A stretch of 64,000 bases of DNA from Anadara kagoshimensis (GCA_021292105.1 CM037862.1:7234765-7298764), one strand, 5' to 3'; counted from the stretch's first letter, positions 36,601-48,149 are shown. Notes: generated from the letters alone by a model not told the origin. Program-made: numbers and translations.

Positions 36601-37909
36601 TTTTACTGGTAGATTTTAATCCATTTGGTACAATGACAGATGGTCAGTTGTATACATGGGATGAACTTCAGGACAATGAGTATTTAGAGAGTACAGTGAA
36701 GAGAGGGGAGAATGAAGAGAAGGTAGGTTTTTATACTTTCACACAAATTCAAATAGAACTTACGTTTTCAGTAAATTTTGAACTGTAAAAAATCACAAAT
36801 CTTCATTTTAATGTCAAACTATTCGTAGGAGTTGTAAGAGTGCAAACTCAAACCTTTAATTCTGTAGTCTTGTCAGTTGAAATGCTCAGTATTTTGTTTT
36901 CCTATGACAGTCATATATTTTTTTGCCCTTTATACTGCATAAATATGTTAGCACAGTTACTGTTTGTGATCCTGCATGATGATAGAAATTCCTTTTAAAT
37001 AGGGTTAACAAAACAATTTATTACTAATCAGGTGTACATTTATTTCTAGATACCAGCATTTAGATATGTTGAGAAGAATGATGCATTTCAGCCTAGTCCG
37101 TACGCATCATTTGGGGTACCCCTGGACATCATAGATCTATCAACCGGTGAAGATCCATACAAACTAATTGATTTCTTAAAACTGGTATGTAGTAGTCAGT
37201 CATTTCTTTTTACAATGTTCAATCTAGAAAGGGGCTGTTGTGCTATTGACCCAACAATTACACTGGCCTCAAAACATACTGTCAGTAGGCAAGAAGTTTA
37301 ACATGAGATTTCGTTTTATATTTTATTGTCATCAGATTTGATATGTATATGTCACAGGAAAAACTGGAATTCAGTAAAATCGAGTATTTTACTAGTAAAA
37401 AGCAGAATTCTACTTATTACTAGCAAAAGCGAGAATTCTGAATTTTACTGAAAGCTAGATTTCTAGAATATCTACATATCCATACACTTTAGATCAAATT
37501 ATAAAGTTGCAGGGGCCGATAGATTCTGATCAAGGTTTTGGTCAAGGTCTTTTCCCTGTAATTTTGACATTTTAAGTAACCAGAAATTTCTGCTCAAATG
37601 TTAGCAGGTATTCCAATTTTGCAAATGTCTTAAGGATGAAAATAAAGAGCTGTCAGAAATCAGCACATCTACTTACAAATTTAATGGAGAGCTTTAAATT
37701 CCTGACAATGAGTTTGTTTCACAATATTAACAAGTATATCTTTCTTTTCATTGACATGGTGAATGTATTTTATTGAAGAAATAGTTGTAATAGCAAATGT
37801 GAAATAAAATATTTTTCCTTAATTTTAGAAAATTCAGAGTCAAAATGAAGAATCATCGGACAGTGAAGATGAAACCAACACAGATCAGAGGTCACATCAA
37901 AACACATGA
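29346..37909 (+). CDS. CDC123: CDC123 (cell division cycle protein 123), eIF2 assembly factor; complete, 12 coding exons
   Basis: Exons: 29346-29419, 30392-30460, 30848-30899, 31463-31501, 32084-32179, 32955-33061, 33768-33901, 34589-34711, 35816-35844, 36594-36722, 37050-37184, 37829-37909. All junctions are GT/AG and all phases join, giving 1,068 nt and 355 residues (family about 330-360). Diagnostic segments in order: VQHCNFSVWYPKFKELTIRS (exon 1), VLPLPEEFIEYL (2), acidic linker (3-4), FPEFEAVVRQKINKLGG and IFPKLNWSAPRDASWIA (5-6), YELVLRRWIDLNPALEFRCF (7), ISQRNSTIYYEH (8), YVFDIYR (9), LLVDFNPFG (10), DLSTGEDPYKLIDFLKL (11). CDC123 is a cytosolic ATP-grasp-fold protein that binds eIF2 gamma and loads eIF2 alpha onto it, promoting translation initiation. 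The ATP-grasp acidic residues (EFRCF, VDFNPFG) are present. The start is the first ATG and matches the family N-terminus. No frame defect was seen. Confidence 0.96.
29842..29995 (+). repeat. 28-bp minisatellite, five copies
   Basis: CCTGACTGGGTGAACCTCTG + TTTGATAA is repeated at 29846, 29874, 29902, 29930 and 29958, nearly perfectly. It lies in CDC123 intron 1. Confidence 0.9.
30758..30824 (+). repeat. Foldback-family fragment in CDC123 intron 2
   Basis: GGGTACATAAG...AAGGTACATGGGGCTGTGTA...CTGCCAAAATCTAGTATACC matches the arm sequence of the cluster at 14812-15925 (GGGGTACATGGGACCGTGTA, TGCCAAAGCCCTGTATAAC) with many substitutions. Confidence 0.6.
30990..31310 (+). repeat. Tandem ~165-bp duplication in CDC123 intron 3
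   Basis: CACAATCACTTTG...TTTTGGAAATTTCAG...CAGTATATTTGGAGTTTTC...TTATGATGCTT is repeated with divergence from about 31160 on. It creates an open frame by chance; no domain is seen. Confidence 0.6.
33090..33500. repeat. Pair of SINEs in inverted orientation, CDC123 intron 6
   Basis: A plus copy (33090-33308) has TTTGAATCCCACTCGG, CAGTGGTTTTCTCC and TCTTGACTGGGCTACAAAAC. A minus copy (33309-33500) has AACTGGAGTGCCTGGAGAG and GCATTCAAACCTAGAC. They meet 3' end to 3' end. Confidence 0.65.
33656..33694. repeat. (AT)n microsatellite
   Basis: About 16 AT units lie in CDC123 intron 6. Confidence 0.9.
34872..35556 (+). mobile_element. Degraded hAT-like element with a zinc-finger remnant, CDC123 intron 8
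   Basis: The ends CAGGGGTTGAAAATTCTTCA (34872) and TGAAAAAATTTTCAACCCCTG (ending 35556; core TTTTCAACCCCTG) are inverted repeats starting CAGGGG, typical of hAT elements. Inside, 35126-35377 encodes KDKCVRSFQQPWIDKFPWII then YDEDNADM, a stop, and AYCKYCRK. This is the W-x-x-x-FPW-x-x-YD...C-x-x-C pattern of the TTF-type zinc finger that opens many hAT transposases. The rest of the transposase is missing. The flanking 8-mers ACAGTAGG and GTACTAGG agree at only 5 of 8, so the insertion is old. Confidence 0.7.
35560..35780 (+). repeat. Three to four diverged ~65-bp tandem units, CDC123 intron 8
   Basis: Variants of CAGTACAGTAAAGTTTCATT and ATAATGCCCCTTGATAAC recur at roughly 65-bp spacing. They are probably derived from a MITE. 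Confidence 0.5.
36318..36389 (+). repeat. Foldback-family fragment in CDC123 intron 9
   Basis: CAGGGTACATAAATCTTTGA, GGGTACATGGGGCAGTGTAA and CCCTGTATAGCTTATAAT correspond closely to the foldback arms at 15488-15545. A single arm only, so no long hairpin forms here. Confidence 0.7.
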
Positions 37910-37992
37910 AGTGGAAATAAATATAGTGCACATGTACCTACAACAACAGCTAGGGTAAACAACACAGATCCGAGGTCACATCAAAACACATA
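37878..37992 (+). repeat. Duplicated end of the CDC123 coding region in the 3' UTR
   Basis: AACACAGATCAGAGGTCACA...TCAAAACACAT at 37878-37908 (last codons and stop) recurs at 37961-37992 with one change (CCGAGG). The second copy follows the stop codon and is presumably untranslated. An AATAAA-type signal is found at about 38098 and again near 38594. Confidence 0.75.
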
Positions 37993-39059
37993 ATTATTGG
38001 AAAGAAAATTTAATGTACATGTACTAACACTTCAGCTTCAGTGGCTGCTAAACTACTCAGAAGGGTATAACTTTTTGATAGTGACTTTCCTCCGAGAAAT
38101 AAATTCAAAAGAGGATTAATTACAGCTGGGACCATATTGTGAATAGGGTTTGAAAGTTTAGTCATGTGACAAGTGTGAATTGTGTAACATTGGAAAGGAA
38201 CGTCTGTTCTCATACATGTATGTAATACATTGTGTAAATCTTTAAAGGGATATTCATCTTTTAAAATCATGTAGTTTTTTTTAACAAAATAGTCTCATTA
38301 ATTATTCAATAATAGAAAAAAATTATCCATAATTCTCATATTAATATGATGGTACATGAAATTTTATACATTTCACAGATGTTCGAAGTTCAAGTCAAAT
38401 TGTTTTATGAATGTCATCAGATTTAATAACCGCCAGTTCATAAGACATTACTGTCAGTGTTGTTAAGCATAATACACACAAATGTATATTTGTTATAAGT
38501 TTGTACATTCTGTTGTTGTCTTTTATTTACAAGAAACAATAACAATGACATTTATTGTTCATGACTTTATACATGTCATTGTTAAAATATTGTATAATAA
38601 ATTCTTGTTATTATCTTTAGATTATTCTTGTTGTTATGTTGTGCCTTCATGTCTTGCAAACCTAGCGTGAGTTTTACTAAGAATTAAAAAAATTTTAAAC
38701 TTACGAATTTCGTAAATTCAAACTTAAGATACAAATAATCCGTTTTACTAATGAGTTTGTAAGTCTTTTTTCGTAAACGTAACTTACGAAAAATTCTTAA
38801 GTTAGGAATCACTCTTTTGTAAAGAAGGCGAGGTTCTTCTTAGTGACAAAAGCTACGCATGCGCTCATTGAAATTTCATTTTACTTTTCACTGTGTACTT
38901 AAGTATGTCTGTGTACATAATATCAATTAAATATGGACAATCAAAATAATAATAATAATAATAATAAAACATAAAAATGTAAAATTAATAGGTCTGGGTT
39001 GACAACAGCTTGTACATTTATGGAAGGATATGTCATATACCATTGTTTTAAATTTAATC

Positions 39060-39310
39060 ATAAAATACATAAAGTGGTATATGACAACAGCTTTTTCTGG
39101 AAAAAGTAGCTCCTCTTCAGAAAACATAACTTGGATACAAACAAGTGCGCCATTTATGACCCCAACAACGTTAACATTCGGAAACCCAGCGATCTTGTGA
39201 AATTCTGCCTTTATTTTTCTAATTTTATCTGTTGATGTTGGAAATTTTGTAATCTGCAACATTTGGCAGATGACACCAATCACATGATGTATGATAAAGC
39301 AACTGGACAA
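39060..39310 (-). pseudogene. HARBI1-like nuclease fragment
   Basis: The frame reads VIGVICQMLQITKFPTSTDK then IRKIKAEFHKIAGFPNVNVV and GVINGALVCIQ. This matches the region of Harbinger nucleases before and around the first catalytic aspartate (usually GVIDGTHI). Here the aspartate is replaced by asparagine (GVINGA), which would inactivate it. The frame then runs into the MITE at 39032-39085. About 80 residues of a ~350-residue family remain. Confidence 0.75.
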
Positions 39311-39479
39311 TTTGGATACCGGTATTTATTGTATAGATAGAAAGTCACTGTTAGAAAGGAATAGGAGACATTTCAAAATCTAAAATAAAACTACTTTTTA
39401 ACTGTTTGGGCATTTATATTCATTAAAATAGTTAAAAATTTTATACATTCATGCCATCTATTCAAGGGCTTTCGACTAA

Positions 39480-39770
39480 ATGAGCGACCACTGCAACCCT
39501 TAGTAGAGTGCTCGCTCCGTAAGTGGGATGTAGTGGGTTCGAACCCCGACCAGGTAGTGACTGTTCTCTCTCCAAGCACTTGGCATAATTAAATGAAAGT
39601 CACCGTTCTTTCCGATGGGAACTTAAAATAAAACGCAGTCCCGTGTCACGGTAAAAACCCTGCTGTATAATGCCACCAGCACAACACACAGGCAAAATTT
39701 CTACACCTATGTTTCGATACTTATAAGTGAAATATTCTTGACTTGGATGTGAAACACCATTACTCACTCA
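39480..39770 (+). repeat. tRNA-derived SINE nested in the Harbinger element
   Basis: The head contains TTAGTAGAGTGCTCGCTCCG and the B-box-like TGGGTTCGAACCCCG. The body (TTCTTTCCGATGGGAACTTA, CTGCTGTATAATGCCACCAG) and the end (AGTGAAATATTCTTGACTTG) match the minus-strand copy at 48150-48485. Confidence 0.75.
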
Positions 39771-40854
39771 ACTCACCTTTCAATAACATAAGTGACAGTT
39801 AGGGTCCCTCCCTTCAATGACTTTAAAGACATTCTAGAATTGCCTTTATATTTATAAGAATATCAATAAGTGAATTATTGAGTTTAGTAAACGGTGAACA
39901 AGCAGTAAAAGTACCATATAATAATATAGAGAAAAGAAGTAATGCTATTGGATGAACACAACGCTAATCATGAAATAAGGAATAGTGCATGTTAGTATCG
40001 ATCAGGTCAGAAACTTTTATCGTGAAGTTTGACATATTCCTGTTACATTTTACTTTGGTACGTCATGAATAGGGTACGTTGTAATTGACCTACCATTCAA
40101 TAAATTACTGGTCTATCAAAGTGCCAAGTACTTGAATTATTTATCGGAAAATGCCTTCACGTCTAATTTGAAGTCTGTAAAGAAGAGAGCGGACAGATTT
40201 TCGTAAGTTAGGGAAGCCCCTAGGCTATCATAACTTATGAAGGAATTTTATTCGTTACTTAATATACGACGTTTCGTAAAACAGAGTTTATTCTTAACTT
40301 ATGTTTATGATAAAAATCAAAACTTACAAAGCTTAGTAAAACTCACGCCTGTCCATTTCTAGTTTACTTGGTGTCTTGAAGATTTCTCTGAATACTGCAA
40401 TTATTGAATTGAAGTACAATGGTTGTTTGTTTCAATGATGTTTAAACTGTTTTATCTTGGCATGCTAACTTCCAATTCATTGAATCAGTACAGTAAAACA
40501 TATTTATAACGAAGTACTGGGGACTTTATTTTGAACTTTGTTGTAAAGCAACTTCATTATACTTACGGTATATAGAGGAGCGGTTAGGCCCAATATTTGG
40601 CTTCATGCTATACATGTATTAGTTGTAAATGTGTTTGTTATATTCATGTTTTACTGACCATCTATACAGAGGAAAAGAATTTTTAAGAAAAAACAAGAGT
40701 TACTTTTTGTGCCTTTTTGCCCATTTAAACATTTCCACATGATGAAATAGATTTTGTTTTCAATACAGGATAGATAACATTTACCACTCTCTCTTTCAAA
40801 GCAAGATAATAACACTACCACCATCTTCCTCCAATTCAGGGCCCTGTTTGGCAG

Positions 40855-41455
40855 AGCAGTCTGAAGTGTGTACTTGCTGATCACAGTGAGTGCCTTAAAC
40901 CACCTAGGTTTAAATCCCACTTGAGGCAGATTCTTGTGTGGGAAAGTTTGTCAGCTGGCTTGCTGAAGGTTAGGGTTTTCTCCAGGCACTCCAGTACTCC
41001 CCACCTTCCAATAAATGACAAACTTGATATAAGTCGGATCTTAGAACTTTAGCCACAGTTGTTTTATTTGTCATAAAATAGGAAAGACCAATAGGGTTTG
41101 TCTTTGTATCTATCCATCATTACAATTGTGTCCTACATTTGTGGCATTTATGATACTTGGTAATATTCACAAGTAGAAATTGCCTATGATTTCCTTCTGT
41201 ATACCAAACTTTGGTTTTTTCTATGTAGTGAACACATTATCATTGTGCCCTATATAGTCCTCAGTGGTTGAGAGGTATATAGAGCATTTGCTTACCATCT
41301 ATGTTCAAATCCCAACTCTGGCAGGTCTATGTGTGAGAAATTGTCAGTTCACTGGCTGTAGAGGGTAGTTTTCTCTGGGCACTCTGATTTGATCCACCAT
41401 ACCAAAACTGAAAATCTCAATATAAGTGAAAGAATTTTACTAGGGTGTAAAACAA
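40855..41455 (+). repeat. Two tRNA-derived SINEs in the same orientation
   Basis: Copy 1, about 40855-41075: TTTAAATCCCACTTGAGGCA, TTTTCTCCAGGCACTCCAG. Copy 2, about 41255-41455: CAGTGGTTGAGAGGTATATA, GTTCAAATCCCAACTCTGGC, GTTTTCTCTGGGCACTC, ending near AAAGAATTTTACTAGGGTG. Confidence 0.65.
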
Positions 41456-41734
41456 CTTTATTTCACTTAATTTCATCTCCTCAACAATCCAGAGCTTCCA
41501 ACAATTTGGTTCTTACAGAGTTGAAAAAAAAGACTAAAACCATTTATCATAAATATATATTTTACCGATTGTTTATTGATTCTATATACAAATTTTATAT
41601 TTCAAAATGTGAAAAATTTATAACAAATTCATAACAAAAGTATAAATGATAAGGCAAAACAAGTATTGAGTAATTATTAATCATAGGATACAACTGAATA
41701 TCCATCACAGAATAAGGGGTTTAGTATTTACTGG

Positions 41735-41830
41735 TCAACTATGACATAAAATATGTCCCCTATGACATTCAATATGTCAATTATGACATTCAATACATCA
41801 ACTATGACATTCAATATGTCATAGTAACTA
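41735..41830. repeat. Short tandem repeat of CTATGACATTCAATATGTCA
   Basis: Four to five diverged units of about 21 bp. The unit itself is partly palindromic (TGACAT...ATGTCA). Confidence 0.6.
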
Positions 41831-42279
41831 AGATATTCCATGTCTGTTGTTATAGTAACTGAGATATTTGATATGTCAATTATGGCATACCAACACAAAA
41901 CTGGTAATACTGCCAACAGTATACGTCTACACATTAAATATGCTTATCAATAAACATTGAATATACTGCTGGTACTGAGAATATTTAGACATTAAAATCA
42001 CAAATAGTCACAGTCATCAACAGTAATGGAAACATGTTCTTATTTACAATTTTTAGCAACATTATTTTTACCAGCATGTGAAGAGTATATTAGCAACATC
42101 AGGCATAATATTCTAAAAGCAATATTCCCTGCACACATGTATTTATTATTTTGGTAATACTGCCAGCAAAGACCATATATTATTGCCAGTAAAGAAATAT
42201 CCACTGGCTGGTATAACAGTACATAAAATACTGTTAAGAGTTTAAACCGTCTGTACTGGCATACCGACAGATTGCTGTA

Positions 42280-42645
42280 TACAGACAAGCCTGTCTTAAA
42301 GGCCACCTCTATATAAAGGCTTATAAAATTTTACCCCTATTACTCTTTATTCTTGTTATTTGAACCTGTATATAAGGGCCACCTGACCATAAAAGTAACT
42401 TTTACTCAGTCCTTTCAGTGGCCTTTATTAGACAGGTTTGACTACATATATTATTGCTATCCTTTATATATATAGTAAAACCTGTCTAAAAAGCAACCCA
42501 AGGGAACCAGTAAAAAGGTCTTTATGGACAGGTTGTCCCTTATATACAGGTCCAAGTAACACAAAGAACCAGGATAAAAATTTAATGGCTTTTATTAACA
42601 GGTGACTCTTTTAAAGGTGGCCAATAAGGAAGGTTGGGCTGTATA
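42280..42645. mobile_element. MITE family with GTCAAACCTGTCT ends, two copies
   Basis: Copy 1 (about 42282-42441) runs from CAAGCCTGTCTTAAAGGCCA to GGCCTTTATTAGACAGGTTT, inverted ends. Copy 2 (about 42478-42640) starts AAAACCTGTCTAAAAAGCAA and has a decayed right end. Further copies are at 48955-49060 (half) and 49240-49412 (complete). Confidence 0.65.
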
Positions 42646-42892
42646 ATCAAGTATTCATTAATCAAGTAAAACTTGTTGTATAGGATTATTATGCCATTTC
42701 ATGAGCAGGAGAACATTTATTTAAACTCTAGTGAATTCTCTTTTACGCATGGTGCTGCTTGATCAACAAGTCATCTTTTAATATTATTACTAGGCTAGAT
42801 CATTAGTAGGAACATTTAAAAAACAGACTTCCTTGTAACAAAACACCAAACATAAACATTTCAAACAAATACCAGTATACAAAACAAGAAAT

Positions 42893-44937
42893 AAACAAGA
42901 GGCCCATGGGCCTTATACGCTCACCTGATAACTAATGGCTAGCTGATAGATTTAAAGAAAACGTAAATACTAAACCCCAATGACTTTTTTCTTTACATCA
43001 AAATGATCATTGTATCAATACCTACAACATTCTAATATACATGCCTATACAAAACGTTTATAGTTTTCAAGATAATTAACCATTTCAGTATTGTTTTACA
43101 TCTGTGACCTTGACCTTTAAACCCATGACCTTTTTCTATACATCGAAATGATTGTTTTATCGATACCTACAACATTCTAATATACATCCTTATACAAAAA
43201 GTTAATAGTTTTCGAGATAATTAACCATTTCGGTATTGTTTTCGCATCTGTGACCTTGACCTTTGAACCCATGACCTTTTTCTATACATCAAAATGATCG
43301 TTGTATCAATACCTACAACATTCTAATATACATGCGTATACAAAAAGTTTATAGTTTTCAAAATAATTAACCATTTCAGTATTGATTTGCATCTGTGACC
43401 TTGACCTTTGAACCCATGACCGTTTACTATACATCAAAATGATCGCCGTATCAATACCTACAACATTCTCATATACATGTCTATACAAAAAGTTTATAGT
43501 TTTCGAGATAATTAACCATTCCGGTATTGTTTCGCATCTGTGACCTTGACCTTTGAACCCATGACCTTTTTCTATACATCAAAATGATTGTTGTATCAAT
43601 ACCTACAACATTCTAATATACATGCCTATACAAAAAAATTATAGTTTTCGAGATAATTAATCATTTCGGTATTGTTTCGCATCTGTGACCTTGACCTTTG
43701 AACCCATGACCTTTTTCTATACATCAAAATGATCGTTGTATCAATACCTACAACATTCTAATATGTATGCCTATACAAAAAGTTTATAGTTTTCGAGATA
43801 ATTAACCATTTCAGTATTGATTCGCATCTGTGACCTTGACCTTTGAACCCATGACCTTTTTCTATACATTAAAAATGATCGTCGTATCAATACCTACAAC
43901 ATTCTAATATACATGCGTATACAAAAAGTTTATAGTTTTCGAGATAATTAACCATTCCGGTATTGTTTCGCATCTGTGACCTTGACCTTTGAACCCATGA
44001 CCTTTTTCTATACATCAAAATGATCGTTGTATCAATATCTACAACATTCTAATATAAATGCCTATACAAAAAGTTTATAGTTTTCGAGATAATTAACCAT
44101 TTCGGTATTGTTTCGCATCTGTGACCTTGACCTTTGAACTCATGACCTTTTTCTATACATCAAAATGATCGTTGTAACAATACCTACAACATTCTAATAT
44201 ATATGCCTATATAAAAAGTTTATAGTTTTCGAGATAATTAACCATTTCTGTATTGTTTCGCATCTGTGACCTTGACCTTTGAACCCATGACCTTTTTCTA
44301 TACATCAAAATGATCGTTGTAACAATATCTACAACATTCTAATATAAATGCCTATACAAAAAGTTTATAGTTTTAGAGATAATAATTATAATCAGAGGTA
44401 AAAAAAATTAGGTCACGACCTTCACAATTGACCTTGACCTCATTTTGAAGATACTAACAAGAAGATGTCAAAACTGAAAACCCCATGTCATTATCTGGTC
44501 AAGTAGTCAAGTTATAACAATTTGAAGCTATTTTACGATTTTTTCAAAATTAAACGCAAAAACGCGTAACCCATTTTTCGACCGAATTTCACGAAATGAA
44601 CAAACTACAGGCTTAAGACCCTAGAGAAGCCAAATATCACATCAGATTTTTTCTCCAATAAATACTTTCGGAGAAGAAGATTTTTTAAGATTTTTGCACC
44701 CCTAGGTCACCTTGACCTAGTTATGGTAGCCATGGCAATACCACGAACAAATCTGAATTGAACCGACCCAGACATGCTTCTGACCAAGTCTCGTTGAAAT
44801 CTGCCGAGTACTTTCAGAGGAGAAGTCGAAAATGTGTGTTAACGACGCACGCACACACGCACGCACGCACGCACGCACGCACATACACACGCTGCACCAT
44901 ACCATAAGCTCACATGACCTTTGGTCAGGTGAGCTAA
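42893..44937 (+). mobile_element. Pearl-like nonautonomous element, copy 2 (long, ~9-10 core units)
   Basis: The 5' end is AACAAGAGGCCCATGGGCCT then TACGCTCACCTGATAACTAA. A tandem core of 145-146 bp follows, with marker TCTGTGACCTTGACCTTTGA at about 43101, 43247, 43392, 43537, 43682, 43827, 43973, 44119 and 44264. A unique 3' section has AAAACGCGTAACCCATTTTT and CACGAAATGAACAAAC, then an ACGC microsatellite (44848-44882), then GGTCAGGTGAGCTAAAAA. The 5' end/core array/microsatellite/3' end order is that of bivalve pearl elements, a group linked to Helitron-like nonautonomous elements; membership is inferred. Confidence 0.8.
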
Positions 44938-45298
44938 AAATCCACTCATTAAACTATATTCATTATTATTATAACCCTATTTTTAGAGATTTAGCCAAGT
45001 TTTACAAAGATTTACATTTTTCTAGTGGCATAATTTTATAAGGAAGTAACCTAATGTACAATGTCAGTTTCTGTTCAAAATCGTATTTAAAAAAGTCAGC
45101 ACACTCAATAAAGTTTTTAAATTTTCAATTTTACTTTAAACAGAAACTGAACAATTTCTTACCCTAACAACTCCACCTTTATATCCTTAATAATGATACA
45201 ACTTGAAAAAATTGAACATTTTTGTAAAATGAGGCCATAGTCTTTGGAGTTGTAGTAATGATGAATATGGTTTAGTACATATCCTGAATATATAACCA

Positions 45299-45340
45299 GC
45301 ACACACACACACACACACAAATACACACACACACACTTTA
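45299..45340. repeat. (CA)n microsatellite
   Basis: CACACACA tract interrupted once by AAATA. Confidence 0.85.
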
Positions 45341-45400
45341 TAGCAAAATTAAATGCACAAATTCACACATATTTTGATAATATCAGTGTAATATATAACC

Positions 45401-45624
45401 CGTATAGGTTAACAAAATTGACCTGTACATTTGACCTTCCATTTGGGAATATTCATACATGTATATGACGGTCCATCCAATACATGGATAGTGTTAGGAT
45501 TCACAGTAAATACATAATTAATGTATGTTTCCCATGATGTAGACAGTCTAATGTGTACAGGCCCATAGTAAATATTTTTTAATTAAAGGTCAAGTGGCCA
45601 GGTCAATGTTGTTTGCCTATACAA
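45401..45624. mobile_element. MITE of the TGTATAGGCAAACAAC family, diverged copy
   Basis: The left end GTATAGGTTAACAAAATTGA and the right end CAGGTCAATGTTGTTTGCCT are inverted and match the element at 4069-4312. Internal words (CATTTGGGAATATTCATA, TTAAAGGTCAAG) are shared too. Confidence 0.65.
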
Positions 45625-46399
45625 GGACAAATCATTTATGTCTTTAAAAAACTAAAATTATAAACAAGTTTTCTTTAAAAAACCCCTCATTTAAATTTCA
45701 TTAAATTGTTCATTGCAATGTACCAGGTAAAGTAGTTTAAATTCCTTAAGAAGTTTAAATAAACACAAATCAGATATGTTAAAATAATGTGTAATGTTAT
45801 AAAATTTGGATTTAAAAAATCTACACTCAAAATCATTAAACTAATCACATGCCAAAATTGTAGAAAAAGTCATTATTTTCATTTGTAAAGACTGAAAATA
45901 AAGAACTTTTTGGTTCCCAAAATCTTAACTGATTAAATATTGATGATTTTTAGACTTAGACAGAGGAGGTAGTACATTGTACTTATATTACTAGTATCAT
46001 ATAGCTTCATAATTTTTAAAAAATAATATATCAAATTGAATTTGAACCTCAAAAAACAGTAAACAATAATTTAATTTTAATTCATTTATACACAATTTAA
46101 TTGTGTAGCTATCTTAAAATGTCCTTTTCACATGATAAATACAACAAATAACAAATAACATACACCGGAGTGCACCAATACAAGCACATTTAACCATTTC
46201 TTGTTCACTGGCCATTGTAGCTCACCTGGTTAAATGGGTGGGTGGGTAAGTTTAATTCAACAATAAGCATAGCTAACATACATATCTAGTCTTAACAAAA
46301 TAGAACATAAATAAAAAACTTTATTACTATAATAAAAAGCTTATATACTTCTTTTGTAAAGGCAAGCTAAAATTACCAAATCTGTCAAACATTAACAAC

Positions 46400-46515
46400 A
46401 AACCTTTTATAATTTTCCAGCACTAGACAAACTTCCTAATCTAAATTCCTTATCAGTAGTGCTCTGACCAAAATTGTGGAAATCCAAATATTTTAAAGAT
46501 GTTGAAAAGAGAAAA
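46400..46515 (+). repeat. Dispersed repeat family E copy
   Basis: CAGCACTAGACAAACTTCCT, TATCAGTAGTGCTCTGACCA and AAAGATGTTGAAAAGAG match 16450-16570. Confidence 0.55.
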
Positions 46516-48130
46516 ATAGAAAGACTATTTATTTATTTATTTATTTATTTTTACAAATCAACCTATTGCAATACAAGATGTACATGTATTCTCCCATTAA
46601 AACATTCTCAAAAATATAATTTGGCTCAACCGACAAAAGGAAGTGTGAGGATTTGACATGATTTACTGCTATTTAAAAAGTTTGCCCTCCTCTTTATACC
46701 TTGGATTGGGGGATTGTTTTAAAAAAATATTTAAATTAAGATGATCAATTCTGAGATGTTGGTAGATAAAAGAGTGCCTGACGAAAACCTCCAACAACTG
46801 GCGATTGTTTCCATAAACAATGAAGAATGGTACATTGGTTCAATACACTGTTCTTCATTATTAATAAGCAAGTGCCTCTATCACCAACTCTAGGTGTGCA
46901 AAGTGACAAACATATTCACACTTGGATCTGCCCGAAGAGAGTTTGGCCTGGGGGAGTGAAACGCTGTAATTTGGGATTAAATGATAAAACAGCTACTATA
47001 TTGTTTTATACTTATAGTAATAGAATTTATTTATTAACATATCAATCTTTTAGTTTTCTCTTCTTAGCTCACCTCACCAAAGAGCCAATTTTCTTTTAGA
47101 AAAGTTTGGAGAAAACATAATACTCATATATTATGAGCAAACTAATCTTAATAATCACAACCTTTATAAATAGGCCATTTTTACATACACTATAAATTAT
47201 AAATAAAAATAAACTTTAACAAAATAAATATCTTAGCAGTTTTAAATTGAAAATATTAATTTTCAAAATATAGCACTTTTTCTTCAATTTTCTTTTTAAG
47301 AAATATATAAATAAAGAATTACAAACCTAAAACATTCCACATTCCAATAACTCCTGTAAGGATTACAGTATATCTATTCTCTCTTTTCAAAATTATGTTT
47401 AAGCCACACCAAATTAATTTTTAGTTTGTGGGATTTTTTTTTCTAAATTCTAAATTTTACTGGCAGGTCAGGTTCAACAAACTACAAATTAATTTGGCAT
47501 TGCCTTAGAGTGAAATCACTTTGGCTGTGAATAAAATGTGTGACTGTGACAAGCTCCAGTTTCACAATCATTCCTTAACCAAGATTTTCTTTAATTGAAA
47601 TCTGGTAATGTTTGGCAATATTTTAGGCAACTAAAAATAAAAGATTCAACAAAATTGGAATATAGATATAAAAACTTTCTTCAAAATGACATGATAAATT
47701 GATAAATAACTTGAAAACTAACAAAAAATATTAAAATTTCAAATTTGACAGATTTAAGTTGAGGAAAATCTTGGTTAATGAATGATTATGGTACTGGATC
47801 CTGATAAGAATGAAAATAAACAGTATAAGAACCCCTACTGTAAACATGGCAAAGAATGGCACATTTGTTTGAAACTGTTAAGAAATCAATTATTTTCTCT
47901 GATTTGGTACTTGTAAATTAATTATTATCACTGACTTGGTACAAGTGCTAGTTGGCTTGTGTTTGTGACATTATATAATAAGACTTCTCTTTTCAGATAT
48001 GGTCAGGACTTTTCCTACACAAACTGGAATTTTTTAATTGACGCCTTTGGGAAAATCGTCAACATTACAACACTAAATCCAGCTCTTATCAGTAGGTGAC
48101 ACTAAGCTCTAAGAAGGACATGGAGACAAT
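46516..48130. other. AT-rich stretch without recognised features
   Basis: Only a (TTTA)n tract near 46530 and short random frames were seen. No exon or RNA gene was recognised on either strand. Confidence 0.45.
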
Positions 48131-48149
48131 TCAATTCCAGACAGCCGAA

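Larger units (their letters stand above)
38665..40348 (-). mobile_element. PIF/Harbinger element with perfect 17-bp terminal inverted repeats
   Basis: GCGTGAGTTTTACTAAG at 38665-38681 is exactly the reverse complement of 40332-40348. Subterminal repeats of CTTACGAA type follow both ends. A HARBI1 nuclease remnant is inside on the minus strand, a SINE is nested at about 39480-39770, and a small palindromic MITE at 39032-39085. Most of the transposase and the MYB-like partner are gone. A three-base target duplication is not clear. Confidence 0.8.

Noticed and set aside
39480-39560. Possible tRNA gene
   Set aside because: A- and B-box-like words are present, but the stems do not pair and the sequence continues into a SINE body.
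44717-45041. Frames with Arg/Ala/Cys or His/Thr/Arg repeats
   Set aside because: They are produced by the ACGC microsatellite at the 3' end of the pearl-like element.
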